From positions 1-21,764 of the IMG/VR virus record IMGVR_UViG_3300026319_000239: a DNA stretch of 21,764 bases; one strand, given 5' to 3'. The notes beneath the pieces are model-generated. The model was not told where the DNA came from, searched no databases, and saw only the letters and a list, made by a program, of their open reading frames with translations. Shown piece by piece: positions 1-6,226 of the stretch (the stretch's first letter is position 1; the number at the start of each line of letters is the position of its first letter). The DNA is from a virus. The position numbers and the translations under genes were made by a program.

Positions 1-642
1 AACTAAAATTTCACGTTCAGTTTCATGCCGGCGCCGATTGCGCTCATCCCAATAGGCTTGCCAACGTTGATGAATATCCCGAGCTGTAGTGATCTTGTCT
101 TTTTCGGCTTGTATTCGCTGGCATTCTTTTTGGATTTTGGCCCGAGCCAATTGCACTTCGCGATTGCGTTGGGCGGCTTTTTGCAAAAGTTCGTCGACCA
201 AATTGTAATAAACTCCTAAACCCTTCAAATCTTCACGGCTGCATAGACTGACAAAAACCGGATCACCATTGACAAATTCGCGCAAATCTTGGGCCGGTCG
301 CTCAATAAGATCCCGGTCACTAACACAATAAGGAAACTCGTAATCTTCACCGGCCCAAAAACGTTCCAGGGCAATAATTCTCCGAATCGTTTTTTGGTTA
401 GCGTGTTTTAATCGGCACCAATCAGCGGAACCACTGAACCCAATTCGCATTTTGCTTGGCCGTCGATTGCGGTAATACTCTTGAACGTCCGGCCGTTTGC
501 GTCGTTCCTTTTCGTAAGCCGCTCGTCGTACCTTAAATTTTGGGTTTTGCCTATAGGCTCGGCTATAGGCTCGGCTCTTCTGCGGATAAATATTTTCGTG
601 GTCGGCCCATTGGACGTGGTTAGTGGTTGCGCAGTGCGACAA
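1..642 (-). CDS. partial basic, charged-helix phage protein (C-terminus beyond left edge)
   Basis: The minus frame stays open from the left edge up to a TAG at 808-810. The reading is protein-like: a basic stretch with RAYSRAYRQNPKFK and KRPDVQEYYRNRR, then a compact segment (SADWCRLKHANQKTIRR, LERFWAGEDYEFPYC, LCSREDLKGLGVYYN), then a highly charged helix rich in Q, K, E and R that is still running at base 1. The Y-x-x-NP-x-x-K-x-R type of repeat is common in phage zinc-ribbon or HNH-associated proteins, but no nuclease motif is visible here. The start is uncertain. The only in-frame start codon above the first ATG (448-450) is the TTG at 640-642, and neither has a clear ribosome binding site. 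The coding-like basic stretch lies upstream of the ATG, which favours the TTG. It is the last gene of the leftward early operon in this window. Function unknown. Confidence 0.6.
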   Translation of the reverse strand, partial: MSHCATTNHVQWADHENIYPQKSRAYSRAYRQNPKFKVRRAAYEKERRKRPDVQEYYRNRRPSKMRIGFSGSADWCRLKHANQKTIRRIIALERFWAGEDYEFPYCVSDRDLIERPAQDLREFVNGDPVFVSLCSREDLKGLGVYYNLVDELLQKAAQRNREVQLARAKIQKECQRIQAEKDKITTARDIHQRWQAYWDERNRRRHETEREILV

Positions 643-787
643 AACTGTTTTGTCGTTTTGGTTTTCTGTCGTTTTAGCCCATTCCGTGGGAAGGCGATAG
701 GAAGAGGAGGCTTGACGACGGTAAGGGCTGTTGATAAAACAATAGACAAAAGGCAGGGCGCGAGGGGTCGCGGCCTTTTGTCGTTTT
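640..787. repeat. cluster of TGTCGTTTT repeats with two small dyads
   Basis: TGTCGTTTT occurs three times on the plus strand, at 651-659, 667-675 and 779-787. A perfect dyad, GACAAAA-ctg-TTTTGTC, lies beside the first copy (about 638-654), and another perfect 7-bp dyad, GCGACAG/CTGTCGC with a 5-nt loop, lies at about 788-806. Neither hairpin is followed by a T-run, so they do not look like terminators. The cluster lies between the helicase gene and the left-edge gene and may be a protein-binding region. Part of it may overlap coding sequence if the left gene starts upstream. Confidence 0.35.
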
Positions 788-875
788 AGCGACAGCCTTC
801 CTGTCGCCTACGGAACGGGTTGGGATCAGTAATTTCGTAAAAATATTTTGGATCATTTTTCGCGACAAAAATCAC
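786..875 (-). CDS. possible 29-residue peptide downstream of the helicase
   Basis: A GTG codon overlaps the TGA stop of the helicase gene in a GTGA arrangement, which is the usual form of translational coupling in this operon. The frame runs 29 codons to TAA. It begins MIFVAKNDPKYFYEITDPNP and ends in a basic segment with one cysteine. The first 20 residues look protein-like, with balanced hydrophobic and aromatic content. The end of the frame reads through the GCGACAG/CTGTCGC dyad. No family is recognised. It could be a real small gene or a chance frame, and only its coupling to the upstream stop supports it. Confidence 0.3.
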   Translation of the reverse strand: MIFVAKNDPKYFYEITDPNPFRRRQEGCR

Positions 876-2002
876 GGTCCACTCTTTTTCTTGAAATCTT
901 CGAATCGGTTTCGCTCATCGAGCGAAAGCTGATAACCATCGGTAAGCAGCACCGATTTAACTATTTTAGCCGGCAACAATTCTTTCAGCCGGCGTTGCAT
1001 GGTGCGGTGAGTGACTAGAGTTGAATCAGCCAAAATCTTGGCAGTAGTGCCACCATTGGAATCCTCAGCTCGAAGGATTGCTAGAATTTCGGCGCCCAAA
1101 TCTTTCTTTGGTCGCCCCGGTTTTTTGATCGGTTTTAGATCATCCGGATCAAGCCCGGTGGTATCACGAACCAATAAAGGCCATTGCCATCGAACCACAA
1201 ATTTTTGCACGGCAGGAAAATCGCGGAGAATAAACTCGGCCGTAAAAATCGGATCAGAATCGGTCCAAGCGGTATGTTTCGCCAGATCAAAGAGGCAATC
1301 CGGATCGCGGGACCAGGCGCCGGCACCGCTTGAGCGATCTTGGGCATCGCGTTCGCTCTGGTTGCCCTTGGAATGATGATGGACATAGACAATGGCCACA
1401 TTGGCTTCCATACAAAACTCGGTGAGCCCTTCGAGCATATCAGCCACCTGGCCATTGGCTGATTCATCTTTACCGAGCAGAAACTTGTAAACCGGATCGA
1501 TAATCACTACCTCAACCCCTTCGGTGATGACTAGTTTTTGCACCGCCTTGATATTCTTATAGAATTTACGGGTTTTGCCGCGCATGGCACAAATCCGCAG
1601 ATTGGAAAAATCGCCTTGGCCGCAAAGTTGTTTTTGGATGAGTTTTAGCCGGCGTTTGATCGCTCGCCGAGAAAGCTCAAAATCAAAAATTGCGACCTTT
1701 ACGGCTTTAGTTGGAAAATCCAAAAAGGGCAATCCATTGGCCAAACAATAGGCCAGATAAAGCAAGAGCCAGGTTTTGAAACTTTTCGAGCCGGCGGTGA
1801 TCCCTAGCTTTTCGCTGGCTCGAAGCAATCCTTGAATAATCTCGGGTAAATCTTGATCGGGTAGATCATCAACGGATTCAAATTTCAGCCAACTTAAATC
1901 CTCGGTTTTTCCATTTTTAGCGCTGCTTTGTTTTGGGGGCGTTGCGCCACTGGCTTGGGCCCGACCTTGTTCCCGCCGGATCCGATCGCTTTCAGTTTGC
2001 AT
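872..2002 (-). CDS. RepA-like AAA-type DNA helicase
   Basis: A 376-residue RecA-fold ATPase of the RSF1010 RepA/AAA_25 type, expected to act as the replicative helicase. The order is a polar N-terminus (1-35), a P-loop region GSKSFKT at 71-77, a Walker B strand VVIIDP at 165-170, the family signature HHH at 208-210 after a hydrophobic strand, and SSGAGAW at 224-230, matching the RepA segment before the last strands. A GRPKK linker is followed by a C-terminal region of about 80 residues that resembles a winged helix and may bind DNA or the primase. The usual P-loop glycine before the lysine is replaced by F75, so the loop is a variant. The gene directly follows the DnaG-like primase, the standard phage replication pair. 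No strong ribosome binding site is seen at the ATG at 2002. Confidence 0.88.
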   Translation of the reverse strand: MQTESDRIRREQGRAQASGATPPKQSSAKNGKTEDLSWLKFESVDDLPDQDLPEIIQGLLRASEKLGITAGSKSFKTWLLLYLAYCLANGLPFLDFPTKAVKVAIFDFELSRRAIKRRLKLIQKQLCGQGDFSNLRICAMRGKTRKFYKNIKAVQKLVITEGVEVVIIDPVYKFLLGKDESANGQVADMLEGLTEFCMEANVAIVYVHHHSKGNQSERDAQDRSSGAGAWSRDPDCLFDLAKHTAWTDSDPIFTAEFILRDFPAVQKFVVRWQWPLLVRDTTGLDPDDLKPIKKPGRPKKDLGAEILAILRAEDSNGGTTAKILADSTLVTHRTMQRRLKELLPAKIVKSVLLTDGYQLSLDERNRFEDFKKKSGP

Positions 2003-2015
2003 GGAAAAAGAATTT

Positions 2016-2891
2016 CTAGGTAATGATGGAAAATTGGGTTGTGACCTCCTCTAGCAAGGTTTGAATTCGGCCGGCGCACTGTTGGCCGGGTTCATCGGGA
2101 TCGGCAAAAAAGATCACCGTTTTGCCGGAAAAGAGAAAAAGCCAGGGCTCGATATTGGTGAACCCGGCATCGGGCAGAGCCACCACTTTTCGACCCTCAA
2201 CCTCTAGCCCTTCATCGAGTAAGTTGATCGTATCGGTTTCGCCTTCGGTCAGATAAATCTCTCCTGCCGCTGCCAAAAGTGCGCCGCGCCAGAACCATTT
2301 ACGGGCGCCCGGCGCCCATTTGATTTGGCGTTTTCCCGCGTCATCTTTCCAGCGGAATTTCCAACCAGTAGCGTAGATGAAAACCAGGACACCCTCGGCG
2401 GTGAGCCCGAGCTCACCCTCGAGCGCCAGGCCGCGGATCGTGTCCGGTTTCCAGCCCCTAGTTGCCGCTATGGCATCGATCAGGCTGGGATCCGACAGGA
2501 GATTTTCGGCTAGAATGCGGGCTTGGGTTTGCTCGGGCTTAGTGAGTTGGTGGGGTAAGGCTAGAGGGTTTTCGCTTGAGGGTCCAATCCGTTCTTTCGG
2601 GCTGGTCGCATGTACCGCACTAGGTGGCACATTGCCGGCGCCCAATCGGTCCCAGAGCTCGACTAGTGCTTCCTCTGGACTGATCCCCTTGGCCCTCGCG
2701 TAAAAGTCCAGAACGTCGCCACAATCGCCGGTGGCGAAATCGCGGAACCGGCGGCCCTCATCGAAAACGCTAAAACTTGGGGTTCGATCCGGCCGGAAAG
2801 GCGATAGGCAACTCTTTGCCGGGCGCCAATCCGGGTAAAGCTCGGCCGCTAAACTCGGGATCGTGAACCGGGTTTTAATTTCGGCGATCAT
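2016..2891 (-). CDS. DnaG-like primase (CHC2-like plus Toprim)
   Basis: The 291-residue product starts at the ATG at 2891; an upstream GTG in frame would overlap the divergent gene and is less likely. The N-terminal part follows the DnaG zinc-domain pattern (RPDRTPSF, then RRFRDFATGDCGDVLDF), but most zinc ligands are gone: the HxxC-type residues are replaced and only isolated cysteines remain. The C-terminal half carries the Toprim motifs: the acidic TEGETDTI at about 215-222, VVALPDAG, and the DxD motif ADPDEPG at about 263-269. It should synthesise primers for the adjacent helicase, whose gene starts 13 bp downstream. Between the two domains is a linker with proline-rich stretches. The fold assignment is secure. 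Whether the domain still binds zinc is doubtful. Confidence 0.88.
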   Translation of the reverse strand: MIAEIKTRFTIPSLAAELYPDWRPAKSCLSPFRPDRTPSFSVFDEGRRFRDFATGDCGDVLDFYARAKGISPEEALVELWDRLGAGNVPPSAVHATSPKERIGPSSENPLALPHQLTKPEQTQARILAENLLSDPSLIDAIAATRGWKPDTIRGLALEGELGLTAEGVLVFIYATGWKFRWKDDAGKRQIKWAPGARKWFWRGALLAAAGEIYLTEGETDTINLLDEGLEVEGRKVVALPDAGFTNIEPWLFLFSGKTVIFFADPDEPGQQCAGRIQTLLEEVTTQFSIIT

Positions 2892-2932
2892 GATTTTCTC
2901 GAGGAAAAGAGTTGTGTTAAAGTGCTCTAATA

Positions 2933-3151
2933 ATGATTGATACACTCAAATTGGCTCGCCGTTTGGAAGCGGCCAACTTGCCCAAGGATCAAGCCGAAGC
3001 ATTGGCCGAGGGCTTGAACGAAAGTCTCAAAGAAAACTACGTCACCAACGAACGGTTTGACCTTGGGCTTTCCAAACTTAAAACCGAGCTCGTTTTTTGG
3101 ATGGTTGGCACGGTTGGCCTGGGCGTTTTGATCAATCATTTTTGGCGTTGA
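2933..3151 (+). CDS. DUF1640-like coiled-coil membrane protein, opposite to the operon
   Basis: A 72-residue protein with an amphipathic, charged N-terminal part (LARRLEAANLPKDQAEALAE), a middle segment (YVTNERFDLGLSKLKTEL) and one C-terminal membrane span (FWMVGTVGLGVLINHF) ending two residues later. This architecture is that of DUF1640/CCDC90-like proteins: a coiled coil followed by a tail anchor. It is the only plus-strand gene inside a long leftward operon. It starts 41 bp from the divergent primase and ends 4 bp from the VWA stop. No convincing promoter or ribosome binding site is visible. A small AT-rich hairpin at 3153-3170 lies just after the stop. The minus strand here is also open but gives a poor protein. 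Position and orientation suggest an independently expressed accessory gene. Confidence 0.75.
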   Translation: MIDTLKLARRLEAANLPKDQAEALAEGLNESLKENYVTNERFDLGLSKLKTELVFWMVGTVGLGVLINHFWR

Positions 3152-3155
3152 GCTT

Positions 3156-3809
3156 TTATTTGAGTAAAAGAGTGAAATCGTTATTGCCCAACCGGTAAGC
3201 CGCCACCCCTTGAGTGAGTTTGGCTAACACACTGGAAAGGCCGGCCGGATCGGCACTGAATTGGACGATATGTTCCCGCGGGATCCCGAGCCGGAGCGCG
3301 TAATTGACCGCGGCCTCGGTCACCGCCAAAAAGAGAAAGATCCACCCGCAGTGTAACCGGCGATAGCGCACCAGTTGCTTGATCCATTCGATGGAGTAGA
3401 TGCGGCTTGAGTTCTCCATTCCATCGGTCAAGATCACAATCATCGCCCGGCCGGGTTGGGCGTCGAAACGTTCACCTACCACTGAAATGATTTTGCCCAT
3501 GCCATCAAGGAGCGCAGTCCCGCCACAGGGATGGTAACTGGCAATTGAGAGGGGTTCGATAGCGGCTAGTTGCGTCGTTGGGATCACTACCCGGACCGAA
3601 CCGGAGAAAGTGACCATGGTGGTATCGGCTCGGGCGTCACCTAAGTTGATTTGCTCGTTTAGGAGCTGGTTAAACCCGGTAATCACCACATTCTGGAGTT
3701 TAGTCATCGAACTCGATTCATCGATGGCGAACCCGATCCGGAACGGCCCGAGCACGGTGGGTGCTTTCTCTTTTTCGGGCTCGGACAAATAAGCTTTAAT
3801 TGCAGGCAT
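3156..3809 (-). CDS. von Willebrand factor A domain protein
   Basis: A 217-residue single-domain VWA protein. The metal-ion-dependent adhesion site is complete: D30-x-S32-x-S34 (DESSS after the first hydrophobic strand), T98 in the CGGTALLDG loop, and D129 in VILTDGMEN. The C-terminal third (CGWIFLFLAVTEAA, IPREHIVQFSADP) matches the last strands of the fold. The start is set at ATG 3809, 4 bp after the stop of the upstream gene; upstream readings in this frame overlap that gene and look non-coding. VWA proteins bind partners through Mg2+. No MoxR-type ATPase, the frequent bacterial partner, is encoded nearby, so the phage role is unknown. It lies between recombination and replication genes. 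Confidence 0.85.
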   Translation of the reverse strand: MPAIKAYLSEPEKEKAPTVLGPFRIGFAIDESSSMTKLQNVVITGFNQLLNEQINLGDARADTTMVTFSGSVRVVIPTTQLAAIEPLSIASYHPCGGTALLDGMGKIISVVGERFDAQPGRAMIVILTDGMENSSRIYSIEWIKQLVRYRRLHCGWIFLFLAVTEAAVNYALRLGIPREHIVQFSADPAGLSSVLAKLTQGVAAYRLGNNDFTLLLK

Positions 3810-3813
3810 AAAA

Positions 3814-3999
3814 TTATTTCTGTTTATCCTCGAGTGCCCAGATTTCCGATTTGATCCGTTCCAATGCTCGCCTGGCATGGCGCAAGGTCTGCTCGAGATC
3901 TGCAATCGTGGTTTCCTGGTGGTTGCGCAGTTTGTAGAGGTTGCGTAACCCCGACCGGTGGCCACTTTGCGGCACTGGATTATAAGGAGCTCGACTCAT
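3814..3999 (-). CDS. small coiled-coil protein
   Basis: A 61-residue basic protein. After a proline- and glycine-containing start (about 20 residues) it is predicted to be one long helix with heptad-like spacing (TTIADLEQTLRHARRALERI and onward). The start overlaps the stop of the upstream gene as TAATG, the usual coupling in this operon, and the VWA gene follows after 4 bp. No family is recognised. The helix could mediate oligomerisation or partner binding. Confidence 0.65.
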   Translation of the reverse strand: MSRAPYNPVPQSGHRSGLRNLYKLRNHQETTIADLEQTLRHARRALERIKSEIWALEDKQK

Positions 4000-4364
4000 T
4001 AGGTTTGGGTGAGAAAATTTTCGATATCCTCAGCTAGTTGCTGGAATTTCTGCAAAATTTTGGGATCGCTCCGGATCCATTTGAGTTGATAGCGCAGATA
4101 GCCAGGATCGATGTTTTTAAATTGTTGACCCTTGAATTTTTTGCCAAACGGGAAAACGCAAAGCCCGTAATCGGGCCGGGTATAACTCATGATTGGCGTC
4201 GACCCATTGCTTGAACCGCCATAGCGTTCGAGCTCTTCCGGTTTGACGGCCCGATCTCGCCAGGCTCGGATTAGCGCAATAGCCGCATTAGAGATCTCGC
4301 CCGGTTGCGCGGCCGGATCGAGAGCCAACCGAATGAGTTTCATCTCTTTTTCGGTTTGCGGCAT
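3999..4364 (-). CDS. DUF3820-like phage protein
   Basis: A 121-residue protein. Residues 8-40 form a helical segment typical of small phage proteins (MKLIRLALDPAA). The central motif FPFGKKFKGQQFKNID at about 71-86, followed by PGYLRYQLKWI, matches the DUF3820/ExoX C-terminal pattern (P-F-G-K, small loop, then Y-L-x-W-x-hydrophobic). That short module is found as an appendix to exonucleases and in phage genomes; its binding role is not settled. The start at 4364 has AGGAAAA about 9 nt upstream, in the 14-bp gap after the DUF669-like gene. An internal ATG at 4343 is an alternative start. Confidence 0.65.
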   Translation of the reverse strand: MPQTEKEMKLIRLALDPAAQPGEISNAAIALIRAWRDRAVKPEELERYGGSSNGSTPIMSYTRPDYGLCVFPFGKKFKGQQFKNIDPGYLRYQLKWIRSDPKILQKFQQLAEDIENFLTQT

Positions 4365-4378
4365 TGCTCATTTTCCTG

Positions 4379-4804
4379 TCAGAACGGTTGGGCCCTGATT
4401 GGCCGCTTATCTGGTGTCGGTTCCGCCGACAATTGTTTCGGATCTGGGATCAAGTACCAGGCCACATCGTTTTGTAAGTCGCCATTGTACTCGTGGGTAG
4501 TGATATGGGCCCGGATATCCCGATCAAGGATCTCATTCGCTTCAAACCCAATATCTTCATTCTCTTTGACCTGGTGCCCGAGCCCGCGCCAAAAGTTGGT
4601 GATATGTTTCCGGCAAAGTTGGTGATCCTTGAAAACCAACTGATCAAAGACCAGTTTACCAGTATGTTTTTCTTTGAGCCGAACCCGGATCATATCATCA
4701 TCTTTGCTGGTTCGTTCCAATTGCGAGTAAACAATGGTGAATGAATAGTCACCATCCGGTAACGGTTCAAAACCGCTTTTGTCAGTTGCGCGTGTGGTTG
4801 GCAT
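4379..4804 (-). CDS. DUF669-like putative single-stranded DNA-binding protein
   Basis: A 141-residue protein beginning with a short tail and then FEPLPDGDYSFTIVYSQLE, the beta-strand opening typical of DUF669-type phage proteins, where a compact OB-like beta domain begins at 'LP-x-G-x-Y'. It continues with alternating strands (MIRVRLKEKHTGKLVFDQLV), an aromatic-rich helix (NFWRGLGHQV) and a late strand pair before a proline-rich, variable C-terminus ending RAQPF. Such proteins are often encoded beside Sak4-type recombinases and are thought to bind single-stranded DNA. Here the Sak4-like gene is about 2.4 kb upstream in the same operon. Assignment is by pattern and context, not by catalytic residues. 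Confidence 0.6.
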   Translation of the reverse strand: MPTTRATDKSGFEPLPDGDYSFTIVYSQLERTSKDDDMIRVRLKEKHTGKLVFDQLVFKDHQLCRKHITNFWRGLGHQVKENEDIGFEANEILDRDIRAHITTHEYNGDLQNDVAWYLIPDPKQLSAEPTPDKRPIRAQPF

Positions 4805-4816
4805 AACTTAATTTCT

Positions 4817-5083
4817 CTAACTCTTAGTAACTTTTTCCGATTTCTGATTCCGTGAATGGAGTTCAGTCGTTGCTTCCAGTAGTCGCGGTTGCATGAAACG
4901 AATTCGGTTGGTTTGGGTTCCAATTTGCTGCTCGATTACCAAAAATTGCATTTGTAAAGCAGCCGCTTTGAGCATTTTCCCGGCGGTATTATTGAATTCA
5001 CTAGCAACTTTTACATCAACTTTGCCATCCAATAAATTTTCGCCAACGCTGGCAAGTTTATCAATCAAGTCGTCGATATTCAT
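4817..5083 (-). CDS. small helical phage protein
   Basis: An 88-residue, mostly helical protein. Its N-terminal half has the pattern 'DLIDKLA...GKVDVKVASEFNNTAGKML', seen in small early proteins of many temperate phages, where a short acidic helix, GK-[V/I], and N-T-A-G-K recur. The C-terminal half is a charged helix. The ATG overlaps the stop of the upstream gene by 4 bp (ATGA), and the gap to the DUF669-like gene is 12 bp. Function unknown; the family usually sits near replication or regulatory genes. Confidence 0.65.
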   Translation of the reverse strand: MNIDDLIDKLASVGENLLDGKVDVKVASEFNNTAGKMLKAAALQMQFLVIEQQIGTQTNRIRFMQPRLLEATTELHSRNQKSEKVTKS

Positions 5084-5250
5084 AATAGTTCTATTCTCTG
5101 TTTTAACTGTTGTAGGATTGCTTTTAATTCTCGGTTTTGTGCTAATGCTTGTTCGAGAGTAATTCGTCTGTTTTTGACATCATGCTCAATGAGTAAAATT
5201 CTCATGAATATTTTTTCGATTGTATCGATTTTGGTATTTTCTGAGTTCAT
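5080..5250 (-). CDS. small coiled-coil protein
   Basis: The frame can start at GTG/ATG codons from 5307 down. ATG 5250 (MNSENTKIDTIEKIF) gives 56 residues, and ATG 5205 (MRILLIEHDVKN) gives 41 residues. Both overlap the 3' end of the zinc-ribbon gene. The 5205 start overlaps by only 20 bp and keeps the protein-like core: a strand-like start and then a helix (RITLEQALAQNRELKAILQQ) with leucine spacing of a coiled coil. Its stop overlaps the next start as ATGA, which supports the frame. No family recognised; the start is uncertain. Confidence 0.5.
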   Translation of the reverse strand: MNSENTKIDTIEKIFMRILLIEHDVKNRRITLEQALAQNRELKAILQQLKQRIELL

Positions 5251-6226
5251 TTCGGAGTAGCCAATCAATCTTGCAACCTGCTTTGCGTTTGCCTTGAATG
5301 ATGGCAATCAATTTATTGTTTTCTAAATAAAGAACGTAAGCAAAGAGCAGAGGCCAATTGATATTCGCTGAGCGAAATTCGAAATCAGGCGTGACCGGAA
5401 TGTTATCATTGGCTCGCTCATCGATGCCTTTATAGAGTTGGCGAGCTTCCTTGTACCCACATTGAATCTTACACCGCAAAATTCCATGACGTTTTCGGTT
5501 TGATTGATCTCCTTTCGGCAAAAGAATTTTGGGCTCAAACAGACGCATAACTAAATCGAATAATTTCGGTATCTGATCTTTCAATTGCCTTTCAAATTCG
5601 GCTTGCAATTGGGCCCGGCGCAAATCATCTGCTGATGTATGTTTGCCCAATTGCCTTGAACAATTCTCGCAAAAATTACGCCGCGGTAAACGGACCGGAC
5701 CAGCGCAGATTGAACAAGGATGACGAGAGAATTCACGTTTTGCTGGTAATCGCCGTTTACTATTAAAAAGTGCTCTTATTTTGAAAAAATTCTCACGTTG
5801 GCAGGCTTTACATAAATAAGCCGGCAATGAATCTCTCGGATCTTTTTTAAATTCCTCGGGTGGTTTAATCAGTTTGCAACTCCAACATTGATGCGGTCCA
5901 AGACGTCGGGCAACACTGCGCTCATGCCGCAAGCGGTTAGTGTGTTTGATCGAACAATGAATACAAAGCTGATTAACTCGACTATCGGTAGTTGGCCCAC
6001 CGCATTCTGAACAAGGTAACCGGTTGTTAGTCGGCCGACATTTCACGGAACAATAACGTTTGCCATCGATAAGTGGCCCACCACAAGTTTGGCAAACTGT
6101 ATATTTGCGAACATAAGTGGAAGGACGAATTGGCCGACATTCGGACGAACAATAGATTTGGTTTCGGCCGCTTTTCGGACTTCGTTCGAATGATCCGCCG
6201 CAAGTTTTGCAATACCGGTAATTCAT
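5186..6226 (-). CDS. five-zinc-ribbon protein of unknown function
   Basis: A 346-residue protein with five successive four-cysteine knuckles: C6/C9/C26/C30, C45/C48/C59/C63, C72/C75/C88/C91, C114/C117/C139/C142 and C171/C174/C186/C189. The fourth (CWSCKLIKPPEEFKKD ... CKACQREN) resembles the zinc ribbon often seen in front of phage HNH and endonuclease VII domains, but no HNH motif follows. Residues 200-346 form a separate basic domain without a recognised motif; it contains CKIQC, a strand-rich middle (FAYVLYLENNKLIAIIQG) and a very basic tail. Start ATG 6226 overlaps the nuclease stop by 4 bp. Zinc-dependent nucleic-acid binding is the likely role, inferred from charge and ribbons. The gene sits inside the recombination operon. 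Confidence 0.75.
   Translation of the reverse strand: MNYRYCKTCGGSFERSPKSGRNQIYCSSECRPIRPSTYVRKYTVCQTCGGPLIDGKRYCSVKCRPTNNRLPCSECGGPTTDSRVNQLCIHCSIKHTNRLRHERSVARRLGPHQCWSCKLIKPPEEFKKDPRDSLPAYLCKACQRENFFKIRALFNSKRRLPAKREFSRHPCSICAGPVRLPRRNFCENCSRQLGKHTSADDLRRAQLQAEFERQLKDQIPKLFDLVMRLFEPKILLPKGDQSNRKRHGILRCKIQCGYKEARQLYKGIDERANDNIPVTPDFEFRSANINWPLLFAYVLYLENNKLIAIIQGKRKAGCKIDWLLRNELRKYQNRYNRKNIHENFTH

Noticed and set aside
408-749. A 113-residue minus-strand frame (TTG start) near the left edge
   Set aside because: It overlaps the better-supported, protein-like frame of the left-edge gene and has low-quality composition; it is read as a shadow.
2927-3139. Minus-strand frame of 70 residues opposite the DUF1640-like gene
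   Set aside because: It is the complement of a clear coiled-coil and membrane-span protein on the plus strand and itself reads poorly, without helix or domain pattern.
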